Shown here piece by piece: positions 56,243 to 63,660 of a stretch of DNA of 64,000 nt. This stretch comes from an uncultured Christensenella sp. (lineage in GTDB: Bacteria > Bacillota > Clostridia > Christensenellales > Borkfalkiaceae): the NCBI GenBank assembly GCA_910583545.1, contig CAJTXM010000004.1, forward strand, positions 1 through 64,000, in the 5' to 3' direction. The notes below the pieces were generated by a model, which saw only the letters and a list, made by a program, of their open reading frames with translations, was not told where the DNA came from and did not search any database. Every line of letters starts with the position of its first letter. Within the stretch, counting starts at the first letter, position 1. The translations under genes were made by a program, and so were the position numbers.

Positions 56243-56854
56243 CTATTTTATACTGCTTGAAAGTATCGCAAGATTTGCCGCAACGTCGATCTGTATGACC
56301 TGCACGCCGTCGGGTACTTTCAGCGTAACGGGCGCAAAATTCAATACGGCTTTTATACCGCAATCTATTAAAAGACCGCAAACTTCCTGCGCGGCGCCGG
56401 CTGGCACGCAGACGACAGCAAGCTCCGCGCCGTGCTCCTTTATTTTCACAGAAAGCTCGCCCATTGCGTACACGGGTTTGCCCGAATGTAAAACGCCCGT
56501 CCTTGCCGGATTATTGTCGAACGCCGCAACCATTTCTATACCGTAATGAATAAATCCGTCGTACCCAAGCAGCGCTTTGCCCAGCGCGCCGAATCCGACT
56601 ATAACGGCGTTGCGGCGGCCGTTACAGCAGAGGCACTCCTCGATAGCGGAAACAAGCTCTTCCGTGACGTAACCGACTCTCGGTCTGCCGTTTGCGGAAG
56701 TGTAAGCTAAATCTTTGCGCACCAGAACTTCGCCCAAGCCCAAAGCTTCGGCAATATGCCTTGACGAAACGTATTTTCTGTCCGCCGTGCCCTTTAAAAA
56801 ATTCAGATACAACGGCATTCTCTGCAAAGAAATCTGAGGAATATTCCGTTCCAT
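56243..56854 (-). CDS. rex: Redox-sensing transcriptional repressor Rex (203 aa)
   Basis: Senses the NADH/NAD+ ratio and represses fermentation and hydrogen genes when NADH is low. N-terminal winged helix (PLYLNFLKGTADRKYVSSRHIAEALGLGEVLVRKDLAYTS region) and a Rossmann NADH domain with VIVGFGALGKALLGY. C-terminal helix AANLAILSSSIK. Promoter 56907-56935. hydCBA, in the same window, is a plausible target. Confidence 0.93.
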   Translation of the reverse strand: MERNIPQISLQRMPLYLNFLKGTADRKYVSSRHIAEALGLGEVLVRKDLAYTSANGRPRVGYVTEELVSAIEECLCCNGRRNAVIVGFGALGKALLGYDGFIHYGIEMVAAFDNNPARTGVLHSGKPVYAMGELSVKIKEHGAELAVVCVPAGAAQEVCGLLIDCGIKAVLNFAPVTLKVPDGVQVIQIDVAANLAILSSSIK

Positions 56855-56906
56855 ATTTCACCGCCCCGAATCGGCTCTACCGCCGATTAGATAAATTTAT
56901 ATCCAT

Positions 56907-56935
56907 ATTATACTATCGCAAACCCATTATGTCAA
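56907..56935 (-). promoter_or_regulatory. rex promoter
   Basis: TTGACA (56930-56935) and TATAAT (56907-56912), 17-bp spacer, minus strand. Confidence 0.75.
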
Positions 56936-56964
56936 CAGTTAAGTTTTATAGCTGTAACAAAAAA

Positions 56965-56990
56965 CAAACCGGCGACAGCTGTCGCCGGCA
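56965..56990 (-). terminator. Terminator of the nrdDG-dut genes
   Basis: A perfect 20-bp palindrome CCGGCGACAGCTGTCGCCGG (56969-56988) with an A-run on its left (T-run on the minus strand), 10 bp after the dut stop. Confidence 0.85.
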
Positions 56991-57000
56991 TTAAGCCTTA

Positions 57001-57444
57001 TTATTTACTGCCAGTCGAGCCGAAGCCGCCTGCTCCTCTCACCGTTTCGGAAAGAGCCTCACATTCTTGAAACCGAGCCGTCAGATACGGCGTTATTACG
57101 AACTGCGCAATTCTTTCGCCTGAGGAAATCGACTGCACTTCGTTTGAATGGTTGTGCAGTGCGACCTTTATCTCACCCCTGTAATCGCAGTCGACCACGC
57201 CGACTTTGTTCGCAGGAGCAAGTCCTTTTTTGCTTGCAAGTCCGCTCCGCGCATAAATAAGCCCCGCATATCCCACGGGTAATTCGACCGCAACGCCCGT
57301 AGGCACTAAATAAGTTTCGTGCGGTTTTATAGAAATTTCTCCGTCCGTGCAGGCGTAGAGATCCGCGCCTGCGGAATACTCGCTGCCGTAAGTCGGAATA
57401 ACCGCCTTTTCGCTGAGTTTTTTTATTTTTACGTCAGCCGTCAC
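57001..57444 (-). CDS. dut: dUTP diphosphatase (147 aa)
   Basis: Hydrolyses dUTP to dUMP and PPi. All five trimeric dUTPase motifs are visible: SAGADLYA, ARSGLASKKG, GVVDCDYRGEI, GERIAQFVI and the C-terminal RGAGGFGSTG. Start is GTG at 57444, overlapping the nrdG stop (GTGA), with GGGAGG inside the last nrdG codons; the coupling places dUTP clean-up with dNTP synthesis. Confidence 0.93.
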   Translation of the reverse strand: MTADVKIKKLSEKAVIPTYGSEYSAGADLYACTDGEISIKPHETYLVPTGVAVELPVGYAGLIYARSGLASKKGLAPANKVGVVDCDYRGEIKVALHNHSNEVQSISSGERIAQFVITPYLTARFQECEALSETVRGAGGFGSTGSK

Positions 57445-57974
57445 TGTTCCGCCTCCCCGTCCCAAAGGACGATTTTATCCTTTTTCAGCGATTCTTTAAC
57501 CGAAATAATACGCTGATTCGACGAACCCCTGAACCGCAGGTTGAGATCTTTCAGTTCCTCCACAAACCTGCCGTCGACCAGAACGTCGAGCGTGCGCAGA
57601 AGCTTCAGCACTGTTTCCGCATCGCCTTTTTTGCCCGTTAAAAGGTCCCTCTCGTAATCGTAGCCCGTAAAGCACCAGACGGACTTTTCGGGATAGAGCT
57701 TGCGCATCCTTTTCATAAACGGAACGAGCGCGGCGCAGTTTTCGGGCTCGAACGGATCGCCGCCCAGAAGCGTAAAGCCCTTGATATAATCGGGCTCCAT
57801 TGCCTTTAAAATTTTGTCTTCCACCTCTTCGGTGAAAGGCTGACCGTAGTCAAAGTCCCACGTTTCGGGATTGAAACAGTTTTTACAGTGATTTCTGCAT
57901 CCGCTGACGAACAGCGATACTCTCACTCCGGGTCCGTTGGCTACATCATACCATTTTATATTAGCGTAATTCAT
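57441..57974 (-). CDS. nrdG: Anaerobic ribonucleotide reductase activating protein (177 aa)
   Basis: Radical SAM activase that installs the glycyl radical on NrdD. Cluster motif CRNHCKNCF (Cx3Cx2C), SAM-binding FTLLGGDPFEPEN, and N-terminal KWYDVANGPGVRVSLFVSGC. Downstream of nrdD across repeat element E4. Confidence 0.93.
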   Translation of the reverse strand: MNYANIKWYDVANGPGVRVSLFVSGCRNHCKNCFNPETWDFDYGQPFTEEVEDKILKAMEPDYIKGFTLLGGDPFEPENCAALVPFMKRMRKLYPEKSVWCFTGYDYERDLLTGKKGDAETVLKLLRTLDVLVDGRFVEELKDLNLRFRGSSNQRIISVKESLKKDKIVLWDGEAEQ

Positions 57975-57983
57975 AAAATCTCC

Positions 57984-58155
57984 TCACGAAATTTTTCGTC
58001 TATTCTGCGACGAAAAATTTCCGTGATTTAAAGGCTCTGCCTTCTTTTCGCAATCTTAATAGCACACAAATATATAATTGCGAAAATTCAACCGCCGAGG
58101 TGCAAGTATGCACAAATTGTGTCGTGCTAACGGCGGCAAAGCCGCCTTGCACCGT
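57984..58155. repeat. Modular hairpin element, copy E4
   Basis: Fills the nrdD-nrdG gap. H1 57984-58026 (TTTTTCGTC / GACGAAAAA inside TCACG...CGTGA ends) begins 9 bp before nrdG; then H2 (AAGGC-tct-GCCTT), core helix (TTTTCGCAAT / ATTGCGAAAA), H3 (GTGC/GCAC with loop aagtat), and H4 58124-58152 (GTGC-taac-GGCGGC / GCCGCC-tt-GCAC). Orientation relative to transcription is opposite to E5. Confidence 0.82.
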
Positions 58156-58185
58156 TATTTATTTTAAACTTTGTTTCCTTAAAAT

Positions 58186-60315
58186 TTACAAGTGCAATAC
58201 CCTTGCTTTGATTTCTTTGGTTTTGCCGACGTTCCAGAAGTTTTCGCCGAGATATCCGCAGGTACGGCGCGTGACGTTCATCTTGCGCTGATCCTTGTTG
58301 TGGCAGACGGGGCACTCCCATTCGTTGTCGTCGTTGATAATAATTTCGCCGTCGAAACCGCAGACGTGGCAGTAGTCGGATTTAGTATTGAATTCGGCGT
58401 ACTGAATATTGTCGTAAATAAAGCGGACGACGTCCTCTATCGCCGTAAGGTTGTGGCGCATATTCGGTATCTCGACGTAGGAAATAGCTCCGCCCGAAGA
58501 AATTTTCTGAAACTGACTCTCGAACGTGAATTTCGAGAACGCGTCGATATTTTCGCGCACGTCGACGTGATAGCTGTTCGTGTAATAGCCCTTGTCCGTA
58601 ACGTCCTCGATGATGCCGTACTTTTCCGCGTCTATCTTCGCAAAGCGGTAGCACAGCGATTCTGCAGGCGTGCCGTAGAGCGCGAAACCTATGTTCGTCT
58701 CTTTCTTCCATTTATCGCAGTGGTCGCGGAGCGACTGCATAACTTTGAGTGCGAATTCGGTTCCTTCGGGCTGAGTGTGGGATACGCCCTTGACGAGCTT
58801 TGTCACCTCGTAAAGCCCTATGTATCCGAGAGAAATAGAAGAATATCCGCCGAAGAGGAACTTGTCTATCTTTTCGCCGGGCTGCAGCCGCGCAATTGCG
58901 CCGTACTGCCAGTGAACGGGAGACACGTCGCTCGTCACTCCTTTCAAAGCGTTATGACGGCACATTATAGCCTCGAAGCAAAGCTGCATTCTCTCCTCGA
59001 AAATCTGCCAGAATTTCTTTTCGTCGCCCTTTGCGAGTATGCCTATCTGGGGAAGATTGACCGACACGACGCCCTGATTGAACCTGCCCTCGAATTTGTA
59101 GTTGCCCTCTTCGTCCTTCCACGGGGAGAGGAACGAACGGCACCCCATCGGCGAGAATACGTTGCCCTCATAATGCTCTCGCATTTTCTTTGCAGAAATG
59201 TAATCGGGGTAAAGGCGCTTGGACGAACACTTGACCGCAAGCTTGGTAAGGTAGTCGTACTTTCCGCCTTTAAGACAGTTGTTCTCGTCCAAAACGTAAA
59301 TGAGTTTGGGGAATGCGGGCGTAACGTAGACGCCCTTTTCGTTCTTGATACCCTGATAGCGCTGTTTCAGTATCTCCTCGACTATCATTGCGTTTTCTTC
59401 TATGTACTCGTCTTTTTCGTCGAGATAGAGGAACAGCGTCACGAACGGAGACTGTCCGTTTGTCGTCATAAGCGTGTTTATCTGATATTGAATAGTCTGA
59501 ACGCCTGCTTTAAGCGATTCCTGCAAGCGCATATCGACGAATTTTTTCTTGGTCTCTTTGTCCACGTTGTCGCCGAACTGCTCGTCGCACTGCGCCTCGT
59601 ACTTCTGTCTCGTCAGTCTTAAATACTTGCCCAGATGCGCAACGTTCACCGACTGTCCGCCGTACTGCGACGACGCAACCGACGCGATTATCTGCGTGGT
59701 TATAGTGCAGGCCGTCTGAAACGATTTGGGACTTTCTATCATCTTCCCGTTCATTACTGTGCCGTTGTCAAGCATATCCTTGATATTAATAAGACAGCAG
59801 TTGAAAATGGGCTGTAAAAAATAGTCCGCGTCGTGAAAATGCAGAACGCCCTCGTCGTGCGCCTTTGAAATCTTTTCGGGAAGAAGAATTCTTCTGGTCA
59901 GATCCTTAGAAACTTCGCCTGCGATAAGATCCCTCTGCGTAGAAGCCGTGCGCGCGTTTTTGTTGGAGTTCTCCTCCATAACGTCCTTATTCTTGTTTTT
60001 GATAAGCGAAAGAATACTCTCGTCCGTGGTGTTCGCCTTGCGGATGAGCGCGCGCTCGTAGCGGTAAAGAATATACTCTTTCATAAGCTGGAATTTCTGC
60101 AATTCCATAAGCTTCTCTTCCACCATATCCTGAATATCCTCCACGAGGATGCGGCGGCGGTGAAGCGAAGCGATTTCGTCCACTATTTCGTTGATCTGCG
60201 CGTCCGTTGCCCTGTCTTTCTCGAATTCGAGGGCTTCGTTCGCCTTTTTAATGGCGGTAGCTATCTTATTTTTGTCAAACTCTACTACCGAATCATCTCT
60301 TTTAATAACTTTCAT
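58186..60315 (-). CDS. nrdD: Anaerobic ribonucleoside-triphosphate reductase (709 aa)
   Basis: Class III RNR making dNTPs without oxygen. N-terminal ATP-cone (about 1-90: VIKRDDSVVEFDKNKIATAI), catalytic barrel, C-terminal zinc site (CHVCGFDG and CPVCHN) and the glycyl-radical loop RRTCGYLG near the end (Gly about residue 691). Full length. GGAGG ribosome-binding site; two NrdR-type boxes upstream of the promoter. Confidence 0.95.
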   Translation of the reverse strand: MKVIKRDDSVVEFDKNKIATAIKKANEALEFEKDRATDAQINEIVDEIASLHRRRILVEDIQDMVEEKLMELQKFQLMKEYILYRYERALIRKANTTDESILSLIKNKNKDVMEENSNKNARTASTQRDLIAGEVSKDLTRRILLPEKISKAHDEGVLHFHDADYFLQPIFNCCLINIKDMLDNGTVMNGKMIESPKSFQTACTITTQIIASVASSQYGGQSVNVAHLGKYLRLTRQKYEAQCDEQFGDNVDKETKKKFVDMRLQESLKAGVQTIQYQINTLMTTNGQSPFVTLFLYLDEKDEYIEENAMIVEEILKQRYQGIKNEKGVYVTPAFPKLIYVLDENNCLKGGKYDYLTKLAVKCSSKRLYPDYISAKKMREHYEGNVFSPMGCRSFLSPWKDEEGNYKFEGRFNQGVVSVNLPQIGILAKGDEKKFWQIFEERMQLCFEAIMCRHNALKGVTSDVSPVHWQYGAIARLQPGEKIDKFLFGGYSSISLGYIGLYEVTKLVKGVSHTQPEGTEFALKVMQSLRDHCDKWKKETNIGFALYGTPAESLCYRFAKIDAEKYGIIEDVTDKGYYTNSYHVDVRENIDAFSKFTFESQFQKISSGGAISYVEIPNMRHNLTAIEDVVRFIYDNIQYAEFNTKSDYCHVCGFDGEIIINDDNEWECPVCHNKDQRKMNVTRRTCGYLGENFWNVGKTKEIKARVLHL

Positions 60316-60351
60316 TATGCTTGTCCTCCGAAAAACGAAATAGTAAAGTCA

Positions 60352-60438
60352 AGTATAAATTGTAAACCCGTCAAAGTCAAGTTTAACTCATACAATATCT
60401 TGTATGTTATTTTTTAACTAAAACACTATATTTAGTAG
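60352..60438 (-). promoter_or_regulatory. nrdD promoter with tandem NrdR boxes
   Basis: TTGACT (60375-60380) and TATACT (60352-60357), 17-bp spacer, minus strand. Upstream lie two 16-bp boxes: ATACAATATCTTGTAT (60390-60405) and ACACTATATTTAGTAG (60423-60438), 33 bp apart, i.e. about three helical turns. Both fit the NrdR consensus (ACACWATATATWGTGT-like). Confidence 0.75.
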
Positions 60439-60598
60439 TTGAAATTTTTAACAATTCGAACATAAGTTGGTTAAACTTATGAAAAGTTTATGTACAATTC
60501 TACAAAATCCGATTTATTTCGGCTTTTTTCGCTACGGAATTTTATTGAAATTAACAGATTTTCATAATTCAGGCTCAAAATATTTTTCAGCTCTTTAT

Positions 60599-60627
60599 TT
60601 GACATTTTATTTTATATTGTGTAAACT
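60599..60627 (+). promoter_or_regulatory. Promoter of the tetR-type gene
   Basis: TTGACA (60599-60604) and TAAACT (60622-60627), 17-bp spacer. The expected start of transcription (about 60634) lies downstream of the first in-frame ATG (60630), which excludes that codon as the start. Confidence 0.6.
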
Positions 60628-60662
60628 CTATGCGTTGGAAATATAAGTTTTCGGGTTTGAAA

Positions 60663-61214
60663 ATGTCGGATTTAACGAAAAGAGCAATTAAGACTTCTTT
60701 TTTAAAACTTTTAAATGCAAAGATGCTTGACAAGATAACCGTCAAGGATATCGTGGAGGACTGCGGAATTAACCGCAATACGTTTTATTACCACTTCGAG
60801 GACGTGTATGCGCTGTTGCAGGAAATTTTCGAGGACGAAACGAAAAACTACGTTATAAAACACGGCCAGAACTTAACCGACGCTTTTCTGGACGCAATAG
60901 GCTTTGCGCTTGAAAACAAGCGCGCCGTCTTTCACGTATTCCACTCGGTTAAACGCGAGCTGTTAGAACAGTACCTCTTCGACGTTTCCGACAGACTTGC
61001 CGAACATTTCGTAAACGAACAGGCGGAAGGGCTTACCGTCGGCAGGGAAGATTTAAGATACGTAACCGTGTTCTACAAACACGCCGTCGTCGGAACGATA
61101 ATAGAGTGGCTATTGAAGGGAATGGAAGCCGAACCCGAACGCGTCATTAAACGGATGGGCGAAATTTTCGACGGAAGCGTAAGGCAGACGCTTGAAAGAA
61201 TAGCCGAAAACTGA
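60663..61214 (+). CDS. TetR/AcrR-family transcriptional regulator (183 aa)
   Basis: N-terminal HTH (LTKRAIKTSFLKLLNAKMLDKITVKDIVEDCGINRNTFYYHFED) typical of the DhaS/YcnC-like TetR group with a C-terminal helical ligand domain. Start chosen at 60663 because of the promoter position; its ribosome-binding site is weak. It is followed by its own terminator, and a 28-bp dyad then precedes the DUF308/ABC genes, which it probably represses. Confidence 0.85.
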   Translation: MSDLTKRAIKTSFLKLLNAKMLDKITVKDIVEDCGINRNTFYYHFEDVYALLQEIFEDETKNYVIKHGQNLTDAFLDAIGFALENKRAVFHVFHSVKRELLEQYLFDVSDRLAEHFVNEQAEGLTVGREDLRYVTVFYKHAVVGTIIEWLLKGMEAEPERVIKRMGEIFDGSVRQTLERIAEN

Positions 61215-61230
61215 ATAAAACGCTTATTTA

Positions 61231-61264
61231 AACCGTGCGGAAGTTACCGCGCGGTTATTTTTTT
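61231..61264 (+). terminator. Terminator of the tetR-type gene
   Basis: AACCGTGCGG and CCGCGCGGTT (one T-G mismatch) around a 6-nt loop followed by a T-run. Confidence 0.8.
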
Positions 61265-61346
61265 CAGACATTTGAGACCGAATGTCTGAATTTTGTGCAA
61301 AGCGCTTTTTTTGTCCGTTGTAAAAGCATTTTTTATATAATATAAT
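61263..61346 (+). promoter_or_regulatory. Promoter and candidate TetR operator of the DUF308/ABC genes
   Basis: TTCAGACATT (61263-61272) and AATGTCTGAA (61281-61290) form a perfect 10-bp dyad with an 8-bp spacer. Promoter TTGTAA (61318-61323) and TATAAT (61341-61346), 17-bp spacer. Confidence 0.65.
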
Positions 61347-61369
61347 TTTTTCCGTTGCGGAGGAAAACG

Positions 61370-61936
61370 ATGAAATTTATCAGAACTGTAAAATTTGCCT
61401 ATATAGCCGTATCCGCACTTTCGGCGGTGCTCGGACTGGTGCTTATTATACGCCCCGAAATGGGAATCAACCTCTTATGTTATCTTTTGGGCTCGGCAAT
61501 TCTCTTATTCGGTATTATAAAGATAGCCGGCTATTTTTCAAAAGATCTGTTCCGCCTTGCCTTTCAGTTTGATCTGGCGTTGGGCATCTTCATCAGTATC
61601 GCAGGACTGCTGATAATAATTCACCCCTACACCGTCGCGCAAATAGCGCCCCGTATCGTCGGCGCGCTGTGGATTGCGGACGGGTCGCTGAGAATTCAGA
61701 CGGCTTTCGATTCCAAACGGTTCGGAATGAAAAACTGGTGGCTGTTACTTATCCTCGCCGTCCTGACATGTCTTTGCGGCACTCTGCTTCTTCTCGATCC
61801 ATTCGGCGGCGCGGCGGCGCTTGTGATTATGCTGGGCGTATCGCTCGTCTTTGACGGAGCGCAGAATATATTCACTGTGATCTACACCGTAAAATCAAGC
61901 GCGAAGAAAAACAAAAAAATTATAGATATCGAATAA
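61370..61936 (+). CDS. DUF308/HdeD-like membrane protein (188 aa)
   Basis: Six hydrophobic helices in three pairs (KFAYIAVSALSAVLGLVLIIRP; LLCYLLGSAILLFGIIKIAGYF; further pairs to about 170), with the internal-repeat pattern of DUF308 proteins. Start at 61370, after GGAGG; an in-frame codon at 61355 lies before that site. Next to an ABC exporter and a TetR regulator, it probably takes part in the same stress response (inference). Confidence 0.85.
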   Translation: MKFIRTVKFAYIAVSALSAVLGLVLIIRPEMGINLLCYLLGSAILLFGIIKIAGYFSKDLFRLAFQFDLALGIFISIAGLLIIIHPYTVAQIAPRIVGALWIADGSLRIQTAFDSKRFGMKNWWLLLILAVLTCLCGTLLLLDPFGGAAALVIMLGVSLVFDGAQNIFTVIYTVKSSAKKNKKIIDIE

Positions 61937-61949
61937 AAAAGGAGTTAAA

Positions 61950-62891
61950 ATGTCGGTTATCGAAGTAAACAATTTAACCAAGGATTACGGATCGGGACGC
62001 GGTGTTTTCGACGTGTCGCTTAGCGTGAACGAGGGCGAGGTATTCGGCTTTCTGGGTCCCAACGGCGCAGGCAAATCGACCACGATAAGACATCTTTTGG
62101 GCTTTTCCAAACCACAGTCCGGCGAATGTAAGATATTCGGCAAGGATACGTTTCAGAAGTATTATGAAATTCTGTCCTCGGTAGGATATATCCCAGGCGA
62201 AATCGCGTTGCCGGCCGGTCTTACGGGCTACGGCTTTATAGAAATGATGCAGAAACTGCAACACAATAAAAACGATGCAAGGCTGAAAGAAATGCTCGGC
62301 TTGTTCGAGCTTAAAGACAACGTATTGAAGGGCGAAACGAAGCGAATGAGCTTAGGCGTAAAGAGAAAGCTTGCGGTTGTCACCGCCTTTATGTCCGATC
62401 CCGAAGTTCTTATATTAGACGAACCCACTTCGGGACTTGATCCCGTAATGCAGGAAGTCTTTATAAAATTCATCGAAGACGAAAAGGCGCGCGGCAAGAC
62501 GGTGCTTTTATCGAGTCACATATTCAGCGAGGTTGACGCAACCTGCGACAGAATAGCCATAATCAAAGACGGGCGCATAGTTTCACAGTTTCTTGCTGAC
62601 GATCTGAAACACGCTTCGCAAAAGACCTATAAAATCCGACTTTGCGACGGCGCGGAATTCGACAGATTTATGTCCGATTCGAAAAATACCAACGCCTTTA
62701 CCGTAATTAAAAACCGTCCCGGCTCCCTCTCCGTTACTCTCTCGACTTCCGACGATAAAGTAAACGACGTAATAGCGATACTCTCAAAGTATTCTATGAC
62801 CGAATTCACACACAGAAAGGAAACGCTTGAAGACTACTTTATGAAGTTCTACAAGGAAGACAGAACATTCGAAGGGGTCAACGGTGTTTGA
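61950..62891 (+). CDS. ABC transporter ATP-binding protein (313 aa)
   Basis: Walker A GPNGAGKST (about 37-45), signature MSLGVKRKLAVV (a non-canonical LSGGQ-like motif), Walker B VLILDEPTSGLDP, and H-loop LLSSHIFSE. Typical length of drug- or antibiotic-type exporters with a C-terminal regulatory extension. AAGGAG ribosome-binding site. It overlaps the next gene by 8 bp. Confidence 0.92.
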   Translation: MSVIEVNNLTKDYGSGRGVFDVSLSVNEGEVFGFLGPNGAGKSTTIRHLLGFSKPQSGECKIFGKDTFQKYYEILSSVGYIPGEIALPAGLTGYGFIEMMQKLQHNKNDARLKEMLGLFELKDNVLKGETKRMSLGVKRKLAVVTAFMSDPEVLILDEPTSGLDPVMQEVFIKFIEDEKARGKTVLLSSHIFSEVDATCDRIAIIKDGRIVSQFLADDLKHASQKTYKIRLCDGAEFDRFMSDSKNTNAFTVIKNRPGSLSVTLSTSDDKVNDVIAILSKYSMTEFTHRKETLEDYFMKFYKEDRTFEGVNGV

Positions 62892-63660
62892 CGGATACAG
62901 CGGACTTGAAACTGCGCATATAGTCTTTTCAATGCTTGCGTTCCTGTTTATGCTGGGTTCGTTCTCCGGCTGGGTTATCGAGGTGTTTTTCAGACGCTTC
63001 TTTTCCGCAAAGCAGTGGATAAACCCCGGCTTTTTAACGGGGCCGTGCCTGCCCATATACGGTTTGGGCGTGGTGACTTTGTACTCTCTGAGTATGCTCA
63101 AAGAGACAAACCCCGTTCCCTCCTCCGTTTCGGGCGGCGGAATTATCTGGGGGCTTATTATAGTTCTGTTAATAGGCGTTGCGATGACGCTCATAGAACT
63201 TATAGGCGGACTGATATTCATTAAGGGCTTAAATCTCAGACTGTGGGACTACTCAAACCGAAAGGGCAATTTCAAGGGAGTTATATGTCCGCTGTTTTCG
63301 GTTATCTGGACGGCGGTCGGAGCGCTATTTTACTTCCTTTTATATCCGCTTTTAACTAAAACTGTGAGCTGGTTTTTCCGAAACTATTTTCTTATTTTCT
63401 TCGTGGGAATGTACTTCGGCATAATGATTATCGATTTGTGCCACGCGTTCGGAATTGCGGCAAAGCTGAAAAAGTCGGCGGTGAAGAAAAGAATAGTAAT
63501 TAAAATAGAAAACCTGAAAGCGTCTGTTGCAAAGCATCTGAAAGAGCGGAATCTGAAGGCGAACTTCATATTCCCCTTTAAATCGCCTCTGGGACTTGAA
63601 AACCATATAGACGAATATTTAGACGAAGAAGACGAAAATTCGAGCGAGGTAATCAAATGA
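62884..63660 (+). CDS. Putative ABC transporter permease, CmpB/COG4905 family (258 aa)
   Basis: Four to five hydrophobic helices with the family signature GSFSGWVIEVFFRRF and NPGFLTGPCLPIYGLG, then a charged cytoplasmic tail (about 190-258). Family function is unproven. Start overlaps the ATPase gene, and the next gene begins in its stop (ATGA), so the three are coupled. Confidence 0.85.
   Translation: MFDGYSGLETAHIVFSMLAFLFMLGSFSGWVIEVFFRRFFSAKQWINPGFLTGPCLPIYGLGVVTLYSLSMLKETNPVPSSVSGGGIIWGLIIVLLIGVAMTLIELIGGLIFIKGLNLRLWDYSNRKGNFKGVICPLFSVIWTAVGALFYFLLYPLLTKTVSWFFRNYFLIFFVGMYFGIMIIDLCHAFGIAAKLKKSAVKKRIVIKIENLKASVAKHLKERNLKANFIFPFKSPLGLENHIDEYLDEEDENSSEVIK

Noticed and set aside
58192..59622. 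476-aa open frame on the plus strand
   Set aside because: Fully antisense to nrdD, a clear full-length gene; no ribosome-binding site and no domain.
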